DNA of 64,000 bases from JAHBNG01 sp039028975 (GTDB lineage Bacteria; Chloroflexota; Anaerolineae; Caldilineales; Caldilineaceae): the NCBI GenBank assembly GCA_039028975.1, contig JBCCHB010000033.1, positions 52,197 to 116,196 of the forward strand, written 5' to 3'. Below are positions 19,483 through 27,561 of the stretch, piece by piece. Position numbers and translations under genes: made by a program. The notes under the pieces were generated by a model. It was given only the letters and a program-made list of their open reading frames with translations, was not told where the DNA came from and made no database searches. Every line of letters starts with the position of its first letter. The stretch's first letter is position 1.

Positions 19483-19505
19483 CCCCTCTCCTACGAGGAG
19501 AGGGG
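19483..19505. repeat. CCCCTCTCCT palindrome in peptide leader
   Basis: CCCCTCTCCT-ACG-AGGAGAGGGG is a common intergenic palindrome type. It lies inside the 5' leader of the peptide gene at 19619, where it would form a stable RNA hairpin that cassette A lacks. Confidence 0.55.
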
Positions 19506-19618
19506 GACCAAATTCGGGACGCCGAAGACGGTCGGAGAGACTTCGCTGAGGGATCCCACATCTCACGACCCTTTCAAGAAACTGATTTCACTCTATTTCA
19601 AGAAAGGACAATCCTGAG

Positions 19619-19771
19619 ATGATTACCAAGAATACAATTGCTAAATTTGTTGTTGCTGTTGCGTTGACGATTGCTACAATTACCGGTTCAGGTGTGGTGG
19701 CAGAGCAGGTTGGTTGGGATATTACACAGAGTGCGTCTGCATGTGGTCCTGGTAGTGGCGGCGGCTGCTAG
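19619..19771 (+). CDS. 50-residue exported peptide with C-terminal Cys loop (cassette B)
   Basis: ATG follows AAAGGA. The plan matches the peptide at 9685: MITKNTIAKF, a hydrophobic stretch, TGSGVVA, an acidic segment EQVGWDITQSASA, then CGPGSGGGC (Cys42, Cys50). Length is the same at 50 residues, but the terminal loop is one residue shorter and differs in sequence. Conserved export region with a divergent short C-terminal loop is the pattern of paralogous secreted signals or small bacteriocin-like products. A 15-bp terminator-like hairpin follows at 19783. Confidence 0.75.
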   Translation: MITKNTIAKFVVAVALTIATITGSGVVAEQVGWDITQSASACGPGSGGGC

Positions 19772-19782
19772 GTTCGAATTAG

Positions 19783-19837
19783 CAAACGACAACGGCTTAG
19801 GTCTTTCAACCTTTGTGCCTACAGCCGTTGTCGTTTG
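19783..19837 (+). terminator. Strong hairpin after peptide gene
   Basis: CAAACGACAACGGCT (19783-19797) pairs perfectly with 19823-19837 across a 25-base loop, 11 bases after the peptide stop. There is no T-run of note, so it may protect the 3' end as well as end transcription. Confidence 0.55.
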
Positions 19838-20215
19838 TTACAAGATAATTGATTCTCGTACTCGACGATGCTTAATTCTTGGAACAGCCTGAGTGCACTG
19901 TTTGATAAGTTATGATACTTTAGGACGAGCCATTGGTAAAGCGTCCTTGCAAGGTGGTGGACGTCAAGAATCCGTGAGTTTCACTTGGAAAAGGTCGGTT
20001 ACGCCACCTTCCCCGCCCAAAATGGGCGGGCTACGGCTAATGTTGTAGGCGCTGTTTTCAACTGCGCAAATGTGGCCGACCACTTATTTTCAAGAGAAGT
20101 GGTGGGGAAATTAGCGACCTATCGTGATTTACTTGCTGATCGCAGGGTGTTCCATCCTCCCCAGGCTACAAGCCTGAGGCTACGGATTTACCGGATTACT
20201 TCGTTGGCGAGATAT
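19838..20215. other. Gene-free stretch with decayed palindromes
   Basis: No credible gene is seen. It holds a CCCGCCC-AAAAT-GGGCGGG palindrome near 20012-20030 and GCGTCCTTGCAAGG near 19939, related to the element at 19140. The TPR gene ends at 20216. Confidence 0.5.
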
Positions 20216-21427
20216 TTACTCTAATTCAGATAAGCGAGTATGATAATCGGGCAACTTCTGAGCAATCCCATAGCTCTGACTATACTGTTCAAGTTGGTTT
20301 GCTCTCGACTCCAGTCGATTGAGCCACTGTTCTACTAAAGAGGCGTTGTTTCGTACAAAGCCATAGTCAGTCAGTTCAGATAAGACCTTTAGTTCCCCTT
20401 CGTAATTGTGAAGCTCACTGTATTTTTGTAGAGCACTTTGGAGATATTCTTCTGACTTCAGCCACTCATGCCGATAGATTGCAACCCGTCCTAGTTGATG
20501 CCACACGTAGGCCAAACCCGCTGTACTGTTGAGTTTGCGATACATGGCTTCAGCGTTCAGAATATATTGTTTGGCAGTCTCTACATGCTCCAACGCCAAA
20601 TAGGCAATACCAAGATTCACCCAAAAGTTAGCTGTTTCTAGTTCTTCTCCAACTTCCTCTGCTTTTGATAAAGCCTTCTCCAAATACCCAATTGCGCTAG
20701 TCGGCTCGTGCAATTCATTATGCAGTAATCCTAGATTTCCATAGCCGTTGATCAAGCTCGCATCGTCATTTATGGTTTCCCACAGTAGACATGCCTTTTC
20801 CAGGTTCTTTTTGGCATCTTGCCACTTGTTCATCCGAATATAGAGCAACCCAAGATGATTATGTGTATGGGCGCGACCATGCGCACTATCTAATTTTTCA
20901 AAGAGTGTTAGTGCACGGCGATTCAGTACCTCTGACCGCCCCCAATGTCCACCATCAATATAAAGAAACCCCAAATTTGAACACGCTCGTGCCAGCTCAT
21001 ATTGGTTACCGCTCCGCCGCGCCAGCCGAATCACCCGTCGATAGTAGCACACCACATCATCCGGCTTGCTCATGCGCTGGCTCAACCGCGCCAACAGCGC
21101 CGTCAACGTTACTTCACCGTCGGCATCACCCACCTGCTGAGCTACCCCAATCGATCGCTGCAAAACCTGCTGCCAGGCATCCCAATGTCCACGTCGCTCC
21201 ATGAAGGAGGTCAGCGCCACGATCAACGCGCGCACAATGGGCCAAGCAGGCGCAAACTGCAAACCTAGGGAGATGGCCTTGAGAATCGCTTCCTTCTCCT
21301 TGTCCAGATAGGCAATCTTGAGCTGCTTGACCGCGTCATGGTTCAACCAATATTCGACGGCTCGTACAATGCGCTGTTGGAAAAAGTTCTGGCAATTTTG
21401 CGGATCGGTTAGATTGGCAGTACTCAA
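20216..21427 (-). CDS. TPR-repeat protein, candidate peptide sensor (cassette B)
   Basis: The 403-residue product is a paralogue of the protein at 9885: both begin with NCxxFFQQRIVRAVEYWLNHDAVKQL, and the first 110 residues are almost the same. About seven TPRs follow (NLGFLYIDGGHWGRSEVLN, NHLGLLYIRMNKWQDAKKN and others). Divergence grows toward the C-terminus. No catalytic or DNA-binding motif is visible. Conserved N-terminus and variable repeats fit a common partner plus a cassette-specific ligand, by inference. Confidence 0.7.
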   Translation of the reverse strand: MSTANLTDPQNCQNFFQQRIVRAVEYWLNHDAVKQLKIAYLDKEKEAILKAISLGLQFAPAWPIVRALIVALTSFMERRGHWDAWQQVLQRSIGVAQQVGDADGEVTLTALLARLSQRMSKPDDVVCYYRRVIRLARRSGNQYELARACSNLGFLYIDGGHWGRSEVLNRRALTLFEKLDSAHGRAHTHNHLGLLYIRMNKWQDAKKNLEKACLLWETINDDASLINGYGNLGLLHNELHEPTSAIGYLEKALSKAEEVGEELETANFWVNLGIAYLALEHVETAKQYILNAEAMYRKLNSTAGLAYVWHQLGRVAIYRHEWLKSEEYLQSALQKYSELHNYEGELKVLSELTDYGFVRNNASLVEQWLNRLESRANQLEQYSQSYGIAQKLPDYHTRLSELE

Positions 21428-21447
21428 TTCATGGCCTCACATAAGAA

Positions 21448-21735
21448 CCGGCGTAAGAGAACGCCTTCTCGCTAGCAGAATTGCCTCTCCAACCCTGATA
21501 CCCTATACCCCGAGGAGTGAGCATTCTCTAATGCGAAATGGGGCGGCATCATAGAATACCTTCTCCGCTAATGGGATTGTCTCTCCAGCCCCTGATTTCC
21601 CGCTATCCTGAGGAGTGAGCATTCTCTAATGCGAAATGGGGGTGGCATCATAGAATACCCTCTCTGCTGTGTCTACTGAGAATGCTTACTCCTAGGTTTC
21701 GCCTATTTCTGGCATTATGGAGTAAGCATTCTCTT
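21448..21735. repeat. REP element cluster, downstream of RAYT
   Basis: Several imperfect palindromes are visible: CCGGCGTAAGAGAACGCC at about 21448, GCATTCTCTAATGCGAAATG with GGCGGCAT...AGAATACCTTCTCCGC at about 21520-21568 and again at 21619-21668, and a decayed copy at 21684-21735. These are the targets expected for the neighbouring REP-associated transposase. Confidence 0.7.
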
Positions 21736-21754
21736 ACACCTGTATCTACTGCGC

Positions 21755-22294
21755 TTATTGGGTCCATCCCATATCGATTTCAAGCAGAGTATCGTCGTTT
21801 GCGACGTAATTCCTATAGCTTGAATATGGATAATGCTCTGGGCTTTCCACTAACTTCGCACGCAACGGGTTGCGATGAATATAGTTCAGTTTCTGACGGA
21901 TGAATCGCTCTGAGAAGACATTCTTGTCCCAGTAGCTGTCTTGCCAAACCTTATTCTCGCCACGGTTTGTTTTCTTACCTGCCACTTTGAACTGTTCAAC
22001 CCAGGTTTCAATCCCTTCAACTTGCGCTTGTCGAGCGATGCGTCCGGCAGTGAAACGCTTGTAGTCGCGCATAAATTCGTCCAATTGTGATTCCCCGATT
22101 GGAAAAAGCAGCAAATGAATATGATCTGGCATGATGACATAGCCTATTAGCTTGCACTGGTGTTGATATCGATAGTAGTTCAGACTATCAATTAGTGGGA
22201 TGATGAACGAGGGTCGAATAAAGATAGGTATCCAATTGTATACATTAGTCGTTACATAGTAGATGTGACCTTCCTGGTGAAAGTGTTTTGGCAT
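21755..22294 (-). CDS. REP-associated tyrosine transposase (RAYT, Y1/IS200-like)
   Basis: The start at 22294 (MPKHFHQEGHIYYVT) fits the family; a longer frame begins at 22327. The 178 residues carry the HUH metal motif in VIMPDHIHLLL and the nucleophile Tyr in LNYIHRNPL, preceded by the VWQDSYWDKNVFSE block usual in RAYTs. Such proteins cut and join single-stranded REP palindromes and are usually domesticated rather than mobile. REP copies flank it on both sides and reach 1841. Confidence 0.9.
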   Translation of the reverse strand: MPKHFHQEGHIYYVTTNVYNWIPIFIRPSFIIPLIDSLNYYRYQHQCKLIGYVIMPDHIHLLLFPIGESQLDEFMRDYKRFTAGRIARQAQVEGIETWVEQFKVAGKKTNRGENKVWQDSYWDKNVFSERFIRQKLNYIHRNPLRAKLVESPEHYPYSSYRNYVANDDTLLEIDMGWTQ

Positions 22295-22321
22295 GATATA
22301 TAAATTCCTGAACAGCGGAGG

Positions 22322-22481
22322 GAGCATTCTCTAATGCGGCGTTTAGTGCGAGAGGTCCGGCGTTAGAGAACGCCTCCTCCACTAATAAAATTGCCTCTCC
22401 ACTACCCCAATATTCCCGTACCCAGTGGAGCCAGCATTCTCTAATGCGAAATGGGGCGGCATTAGAGAATGCCTTCTCCGC
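22322..22481. repeat. REP element pair, upstream of RAYT
   Basis: GCATTCTCTAATGCGGCG...CCGGCGTTAGAGAACGCC at 22323-22375 and GCATTCTCTAATGCGAAATG...GGCGGCATTAGAGAATGCC at 22433-22473, both followed by (C)TCCNC words. They lie between the RAYT gene and the SARP gene ending at 22497. Confidence 0.7.
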
Positions 22482-22496
22482 TGGGGCAATTATGAT

Positions 22497-24509
22497 TCAA
22501 CCGGCTGCCAAAAGCTCAGAAAAATTGTCGGCCATCTCTTGCCATTTGAGGACCTCGTTCATCAAGAACGTTTCAGTCAATCGATGAAGTCGATAGCGAG
22601 GTTCGTCCAGATCACCGCGAATTTGGACTAAGGAGAGGGCAACCAAATGTTCCAATGCAACCATCGCATCGTCCATATCCAATTCACTGATGGCAACCAG
22701 CTGATCAAAGGTACCGTTTGGAATCATGGGCATGGTGACAAAGAGCTGACGGCTGGCGTTGTCCAACATCTGCCACGCTTGCCAATAGATATAGGTATAG
22801 AGCTGGTCAATTCGTTTCCCTTGGGCTTCCACCAGATTATTTAGCACACTGGTCAGAGAAAGGAAGCGTACTTGGCCCATAACCAGCTTGAGCGCCAAGG
22901 GGTTGCCGCCGACGACGCGAAAGATCTCCTGGTACTGTTCATCAGATGCGTTGGCCAATCGAGCAATGCCGCGAGTCTCCGATTCGTGACGTAGAAAAGC
23001 CAGAGTATCGGCCTCGTTTAGTTCAGTCAAGCTATAGCAGTACACATCTGAATAAGCTTGTAGAGTTAACCGGGTGGTAATAAGAAACTTAGACGGGTTG
23101 GCAAGCTGCCGTATATACGGGATTAGGGCCTCGTAGTCCGCAACCGATTCGAGATTATCCACCACAATGAGATAGGGGCGCTCTTTGACCAAGTGGAGCA
23201 GCGCAGTCTCTTTCTCTTGGTGGGTAGCAGTCAACTGAGGTTCTTCGCCCAACTGTCCTAAAATGGTATCAGTCAGCGTCTCCACATCTAAGGCTGGTCG
23301 CCCAGTCTCTTGGATCCCCAGATCGGCCAAAAACTCTTCCTGCTTGGCGCTCACCCAGCCAATATCAGCAAAGCGGTGCGTAGTGGCAAAGCTGCGCACC
23401 AGCGCATCCGCCAGCGTCGTCTTCCCAATCCCACCAATCCCGTCAATGGCAATCAACCAAGGGCGGTCAGTAGGCTCGATGACCTCGGCTAATATGCCAC
23501 GTGCCGTCTCTACACCAAATAGCTTCTGATCAGGCAATGGTTCCAGACGGTTTAAAATGGCTGTAGCATCCCGTTCAGTGGCTTGGTTGGCAGCTTGGTC
23601 TGCGGAAGCATCCGTAGACTGGCTCTCTGACGAGGGATCGGTCGACGGCGTGCCCTGCCCCCCTTCACTGGGATAACTCAATTCATTTAGCTCTACATGC
23701 TCGCCTCTAGCGCTAATCTCTCTCGTTCGGATCGCTTCATAGAGGGAGGTTGTCTCCTCATCGGGCGGTACGCCCAACTCTTCATCCAGCAGACGTACAC
23801 ATTCATCATATTGACGTAAGGCAGCCGCCTGTTGTCCGGCCCAGGCGTAGACCGTCATCAGTTGGCGGTGGGCTGGTTCGTGGAGGGTGTCCAGGTTCAG
23901 GGCCTGACGAGCATAGCGAGTGGCTAACTCATAATTGTTTGCCAGACAAGCCTGCTCAATGAGTTGGGCTAAGGTTGCATAGAAGGCATTACGCAACTCC
24001 TCCCGGATATAAAATTGCCAATCATCAAATTCTGGCGAATCGGCCAAGGTAAACCCAGCGAGAAAATCCTTGGTATAGAGGGATGCCGCCTCGGTGAACT
24101 GACTCAAATGTTCAATACTCATCCTGTCAGAGCCAGATCCATCCGAAGCATCATCTAAGGTTGACAGATGAGAGGAGTTGATTCCTGCAGCAGTTGCTTG
24201 TTGGAACTCAATTATATCGATCCAGAGATCGGTGTTGGGCTTCAACTGGACAATTTCCCGATCGATGTAGAGATGTTCACGGCCCAGCGCTTTGCTCAGC
24301 TCCGAGAGGGTTCGGCGTAGATTGCCACGTGCCGTCTGCTGATCGGCCTCTGGCCAAAGGAGGGTAGCCAGAAAATCCCGGTTATAGACCTGCCTGGTAC
24401 TAGCCAAATAGGCCAACAGTGCCTGCCCTTTGCGGCGGCCTATTTTGACGGGTTGGTTGTCTTTTTCTAGACGAGGTGTACCAAATAAAAATAACTTTAA
24501 GGTGGACAT
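22497..24509 (-). CDS. Short SARP regulator: BTAD plus NB-ARC, no TPR tail
   Basis: The start at 24509 (MSTLKLFLFGTPRLEKD) fits the winged-helix domain start. The 670 residues comprise an OmpR-like DNA-binding domain (1-95), BTAD (100-265), a Ser/Gln-rich linker, NB-ARC with GIGGIGKTT near residue 356 and LIVVDN, and a winged helix, ending soon after. The TPR tail of the other three SARPs is missing, either by evolution or truncation; the REP cluster begins right at its end. It is adjacent to promoter P3 on the other side, so it may act on the GGACG boxes, but this is not shown. Confidence 0.85.
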   Translation of the reverse strand: MSTLKLFLFGTPRLEKDNQPVKIGRRKGQALLAYLASTRQVYNRDFLATLLWPEADQQTARGNLRRTLSELSKALGREHLYIDREIVQLKPNTDLWIDIIEFQQATAAGINSSHLSTLDDASDGSGSDRMSIEHLSQFTEAASLYTKDFLAGFTLADSPEFDDWQFYIREELRNAFYATLAQLIEQACLANNYELATRYARQALNLDTLHEPAHRQLMTVYAWAGQQAAALRQYDECVRLLDEELGVPPDEETTSLYEAIRTREISARGEHVELNELSYPSEGGQGTPSTDPSSESQSTDASADQAANQATERDATAILNRLEPLPDQKLFGVETARGILAEVIEPTDRPWLIAIDGIGGIGKTTLADALVRSFATTHRFADIGWVSAKQEEFLADLGIQETGRPALDVETLTDTILGQLGEEPQLTATHQEKETALLHLVKERPYLIVVDNLESVADYEALIPYIRQLANPSKFLITTRLTLQAYSDVYCYSLTELNEADTLAFLRHESETRGIARLANASDEQYQEIFRVVGGNPLALKLVMGQVRFLSLTSVLNNLVEAQGKRIDQLYTYIYWQAWQMLDNASRQLFVTMPMIPNGTFDQLVAISELDMDDAMVALEHLVALSLVQIRGDLDEPRYRLHRLTETFLMNEVLKWQEMADNFSELLAAG

Positions 24510-24911
24510 AGGTAACGCGGATAAAGGTGAATGCGGACAGAGATTATAATCCGCCAGAAAAGTCTTGTCCCGGCTCTTGGTCAATCCACTCTTGGATGTT
24601 CTTAGATGGGAGGAAAGAACTTTTCTGGCTATCTATAGCTGATGCAAGAAACCACCGTCGTTTTGAATTCAGCCGCACGGGAATCGCTCTTGATCGTATT
24701 CTGCAACAGGACTAAACATCGATGAGGGTGATAAAAATACTTATGCAAAGATTATACCACAGACAGGCTTTCTTACGAAACGTACTAAAAGAGTGGGGAA
24801 TGGGGGGCGGGGAGCGGGGAAATTCGAATAAGTGAGACGTCACCGGTGCTACCGTCTCACCCATTCCCCATTCACAATAAAGAATCCAACATTCATAATT
24901 TGAGGGCCTTC

Positions 24912-24977
24912 GGACGTTTATGCGGACATTTTTCGGACGCTTTCACGGACATTCAACGGACAGTAAGCAGGTAAGCT
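24912..24977 (+). promoter_or_regulatory. SARP-type promoter P3 (GGACG/GGACA direct repeats)
   Basis: Five repeats start at 24912, 24924, 24935, 24947 and 24958 (spacing 12, 11, 12, 11). TAAGCT at 24972 is 14 bp after the last start. About 65 bp from 24947 onward match promoter P4 at 27379 almost base for base. It drives the zinc-ribbon and terpene synthase genes. Confidence 0.75.
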
Positions 24978-25062
24978 TGGGCTACCACGTTTTTCTCATC
25001 ATAAATGGCTCATAAAGCAATAACACAACCAACAACTGATTATGTCCAAAGGAGGTGTACTG

Positions 25063-25245
25063 ATGCGTAGCGGAACCGTTGTCCACTGGCGATCAAAAGC
25101 ACAGCGATATCGTCTGGCTGGCCAAATCTGCCCGGAATGCCGACAGATGAGCTTTCCACCCCGTAGAGAATGTTTGCACTGTCAAGATGTTGAACAAAAC
25201 AAAGAGACGCGTAAGAGTCGAAAACCTGTCGTGCGATACGCTTAA
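25063..25245 (+). CDS. Small zinc-ribbon protein, DUF35 N-terminal type
   Basis: ATG 25063 lies seven bases after AAAGGAGG, so it is preferred over the ATG at 25042, which precedes that site. The 60 residues include RYRLAGQICPECRQMSFPPR and ECLHCQ, a four-Cys ribbon like the N-terminal rubredoxin-like part of DUF35 acyl-CoA-binding proteins that assist thiolases and HMG-CoA synthase-like enzymes. The OB-fold half is absent. It is 27 bp upstream of the terpene synthase gene, probably in one transcript from P3. Confidence 0.65.
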   Translation: MRSGTVVHWRSKAQRYRLAGQICPECRQMSFPPRRECLHCQDVEQNKETRKSRKPVVRYA

Positions 25246-25272
25246 TATTACGCCTACTATAAGGAGACCAAA

Positions 25273-26292
25273 ATGCAGCATAATTTTCAACTTCCATTTC
25301 CCTCTCGCGGCGTAAATCCACACGCCAAAACAGTGACTGAGCGTTCTGCCGCTTGGGTGCAAAAGATGGGCTTGCTGGATAGCTTTTCGACTGGCCAGAA
25401 TTACCGCCCCATTTTGATTGGCGAGCTGGTTGCACGCACCCATCCAACCTTTCCATTGGATGAGCTACAGCTGATTGCTGACTGGGCCATGTGGCTCTTT
25501 ATTAATGATGATCTCTTCGATAAACTGAGCCTCCCTCTACTCAGTGAGCGTATTGATCGTTACTTAGCCATTCTGGACGGTGAGCGGGCAGCCACTGAAG
25601 ACACCCCATTTGTAAAGGGATTATACGATCTATGGAACCGTACCCAACCCCTTGTGTCAACAGAATGGCAAACAAAGTTTGTCAGCCATCTAAGCACACA
25701 CCTCAATTCCCTCATTTGGGAAGCCGAAACCAAACACCACAACAGCGCACCCGATGTAGCCACTTACCTTCAGATGCGCCAGCAGACCAGCGGTATAGAT
25801 GCCTATGTTGATCTGCTTGAGATTAGTGAATCCTTCTCTCTCCCACCGAGCATTCAAGCAAGCCCGCCTGTACAGCGCTTAGAACAGATGGTCAATAATA
25901 TTACCAGTTGGGCCAATGAGGTACTCTCGCTGGAAAAGGAGCTGAACCAAGGGGATTGTTTGCTGAATCTGGTCTGGCTCTACCATCACAACGAACAGGT
26001 TTCGCTGGAAGAGGCGAAATCCTATGTGGTTGACCTATGCCAGGCAGAGATAGCCATATTTGAGGCCCAGGTTTCTCGGCTGCCGTCTCGCGATCCTGAC
26101 ACTCTGCCTAATCTACAGCGCTATACGGATCTATTGACGGATATCATTACAGGTACAATTGAATGGCATTTTGTGACGGAGCGCTATCGTCAACATTGGA
26201 AGTCAAAGTCAGGATCTCAATCAAAGTCTACTGCAAAGCCTCTCCGGGTACCCACTGCTGCTCAATCGGTTGGGCATCTCCCTCATAGCTGA
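25273..26292 (+). CDS. Class I terpene synthase
   Basis: The 339-residue product has an RBS AAGGAG. The Asp-rich metal motif is D79-D-L-F-D83 within FINDDLFDK; the second metal motif is N215-E-V-L-S-L-E-K-E223 (NSE type); and WHFVTERYRQH near residue 295 has the usual RY pair. This places it with bacterial sesquiterpene or related cyclases that ionise a prenyl diphosphate. The product cannot be told from sequence by eye. The last 65 bp overlap the convergent PhyH gene. Transcription is likely from SARP-type promoter P3. Confidence 0.9.
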   Translation: MQHNFQLPFPSRGVNPHAKTVTERSAAWVQKMGLLDSFSTGQNYRPILIGELVARTHPTFPLDELQLIADWAMWLFINDDLFDKLSLPLLSERIDRYLAILDGERAATEDTPFVKGLYDLWNRTQPLVSTEWQTKFVSHLSTHLNSLIWEAETKHHNSAPDVATYLQMRQQTSGIDAYVDLLEISESFSLPPSIQASPPVQRLEQMVNNITSWANEVLSLEKELNQGDCLLNLVWLYHHNEQVSLEEAKSYVVDLCQAEIAIFEAQVSRLPSRDPDTLPNLQRYTDLLTDIITGTIEWHFVTERYRQHWKSKSGSQSKSTAKPLRVPTAAQSVGHLPHS

Positions 26293-27091
26293 TGCGCAAG
26301 GGGGCCATCAGTGCCCCCATCTCGCGATTTGGTGCAACAGCATTCCTGTTGCCTCCCTCCAAAAAGTTGACTGTAGCCTGGGTCCGCTCAGGCAGGTTTA
26401 CAAAGTCGGGGTAGTACCACATGGTAAGAACCGTACGCTTTTCGTCACTCCGATTGGCATGGGCCGCGTGAAAGAGCGTGCCGTAGCCCATCACTAGATC
26501 ACCCGCTTTTACGGGTACATCGATCTCGCCCTCTGCTCGCTGGAACTGAATATGTTCTGGGTTCTCGTAGCCTCTCAGCTCATCTGTATGCATGGCTGCA
26601 GCCTGGTCGTGGAGGGGGTGACGATTGAGATGGGAGCCGGGGATGACTCGTAGGCAGCCATTTTCGGGCGTGGTGTCGGTCAGGTAGTACATGAGGAAGA
26701 CCTGAATGGGCTGGGGCGTGTAGCTCACCGGATCATCCCAGAATCGCCCATCTTCATGCCAGAAGAGGGGTGGGCTATGGGGTGGCTTGCTGATGATACG
26801 ACCGTGACCAAACTTGGGTTCATCGAAGCCCAATTCAGCCAAAGCATCCAACATATTGGGATGGGCAATAAGTTCTGCCATGATCGGATGCTGAAAGGCC
26901 ATCTCCCAATTGATCAGGACCATGCTGCCCGTTGCACGCTGCTGATCAAAGTGAGCTCTTTCTTGTTGAGCCAGAACGTGGTCGCTCATCTCTCTCAGGC
27001 GTTCGACCGTTTCAGCTTCCAGTAAATTTTGGAAGAGGCAATAGCCGTCTTTGTGGAATTGGTCTCGTTTGGTTTTGTTGAGGAGTTTCAT
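26228..27091 (-). CDS. Phytanoyl-CoA dioxygenase-family (PhyH) Fe(II)/2OG oxygenase
   Basis: The 287 residues carry the facial triad H112-E-D114 in FWHEDGRFW and distal H208 in LFHAAHANRS, with the 2OG-binding Arg in NRS. GCLRVIPGSHLNRHP is a PhyH family block. Such enzymes hydroxylate lipids or natural products. It overlaps the end of the terpene synthase gene convergently, so it is not in the same transcript; action on the terpene is possible but not shown. Confidence 0.85.
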   Translation of the reverse strand: MKLLNKTKRDQFHKDGYCLFQNLLEAETVERLREMSDHVLAQQERAHFDQQRATGSMVLINWEMAFQHPIMAELIAHPNMLDALAELGFDEPKFGHGRIISKPPHSPPLFWHEDGRFWDDPVSYTPQPIQVFLMYYLTDTTPENGCLRVIPGSHLNRHPLHDQAAAMHTDELRGYENPEHIQFQRAEGEIDVPVKAGDLVMGYGTLFHAAHANRSDEKRTVLTMWYYPDFVNLPERTQATVNFLEGGNRNAVAPNREMGALMAPLRISYEGDAQPIEQQWVPGEALQ

Positions 27092-27355
27092 TATTTATCC
27101 ATCGTCGCTTTCATAAAATTTCGGAACATCCTGGCTTACGCTCTTAAAGTCAAAAATAGCCTAGCACGAAACGAGATTAGGGTCAAGGCGCGTTGATCCG
27201 TAGGATGTCAGTCGGGTGCGCGACACGGTGGTCGCGAGCGCCTGTGGCCAACACAGGCAGATTCGCACTTGGCACCATGCATGAACCGTGCAATGCACTC
27301 TCCTGCTACCGATCGAGGATCCTGCCCACTCTTTACCCAAATCGGGGCACCCTGC

Positions 27356-27409
27356 GGACGCTTTTTGGACGCATTGACGGACATTCAGCGGACAGTATGC
27401 AGGCAAACT
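27356..27409 (+). promoter_or_regulatory. SARP-type promoter P4 (GGACG/GGACA direct repeats)
   Basis: Repeats start at 27356, 27367, 27379 and 27390 (spacing 11, 12, 11), with CAAACT at 27404 in the -10 position. From 27379 to about 27440 it is a near copy of P3, including the CTCATCATAAA tail. It reads toward the cohesin/dockerin gene at 27562. Confidence 0.7.
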
Positions 27410-27561
27410 TAGGCTATCACGTCTTTCTCATCATAAAGTGACTCTTGAAAGAGTGATAAGGACTTGTTTCTATTTGTCGTATAACCAACGAACAACATTC
27501 AACCATTATTCAAATAGCCAGCGTCAAGTACCCTGGCCAACAACACAGCAGGAGTTACATT

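Noticed and set aside
24527..24715. 62-codon plus-strand frame at the short SARP start
   Set aside because: No ribosome site; it covers the divergent leader of the SARP gene and has no coding-like composition.
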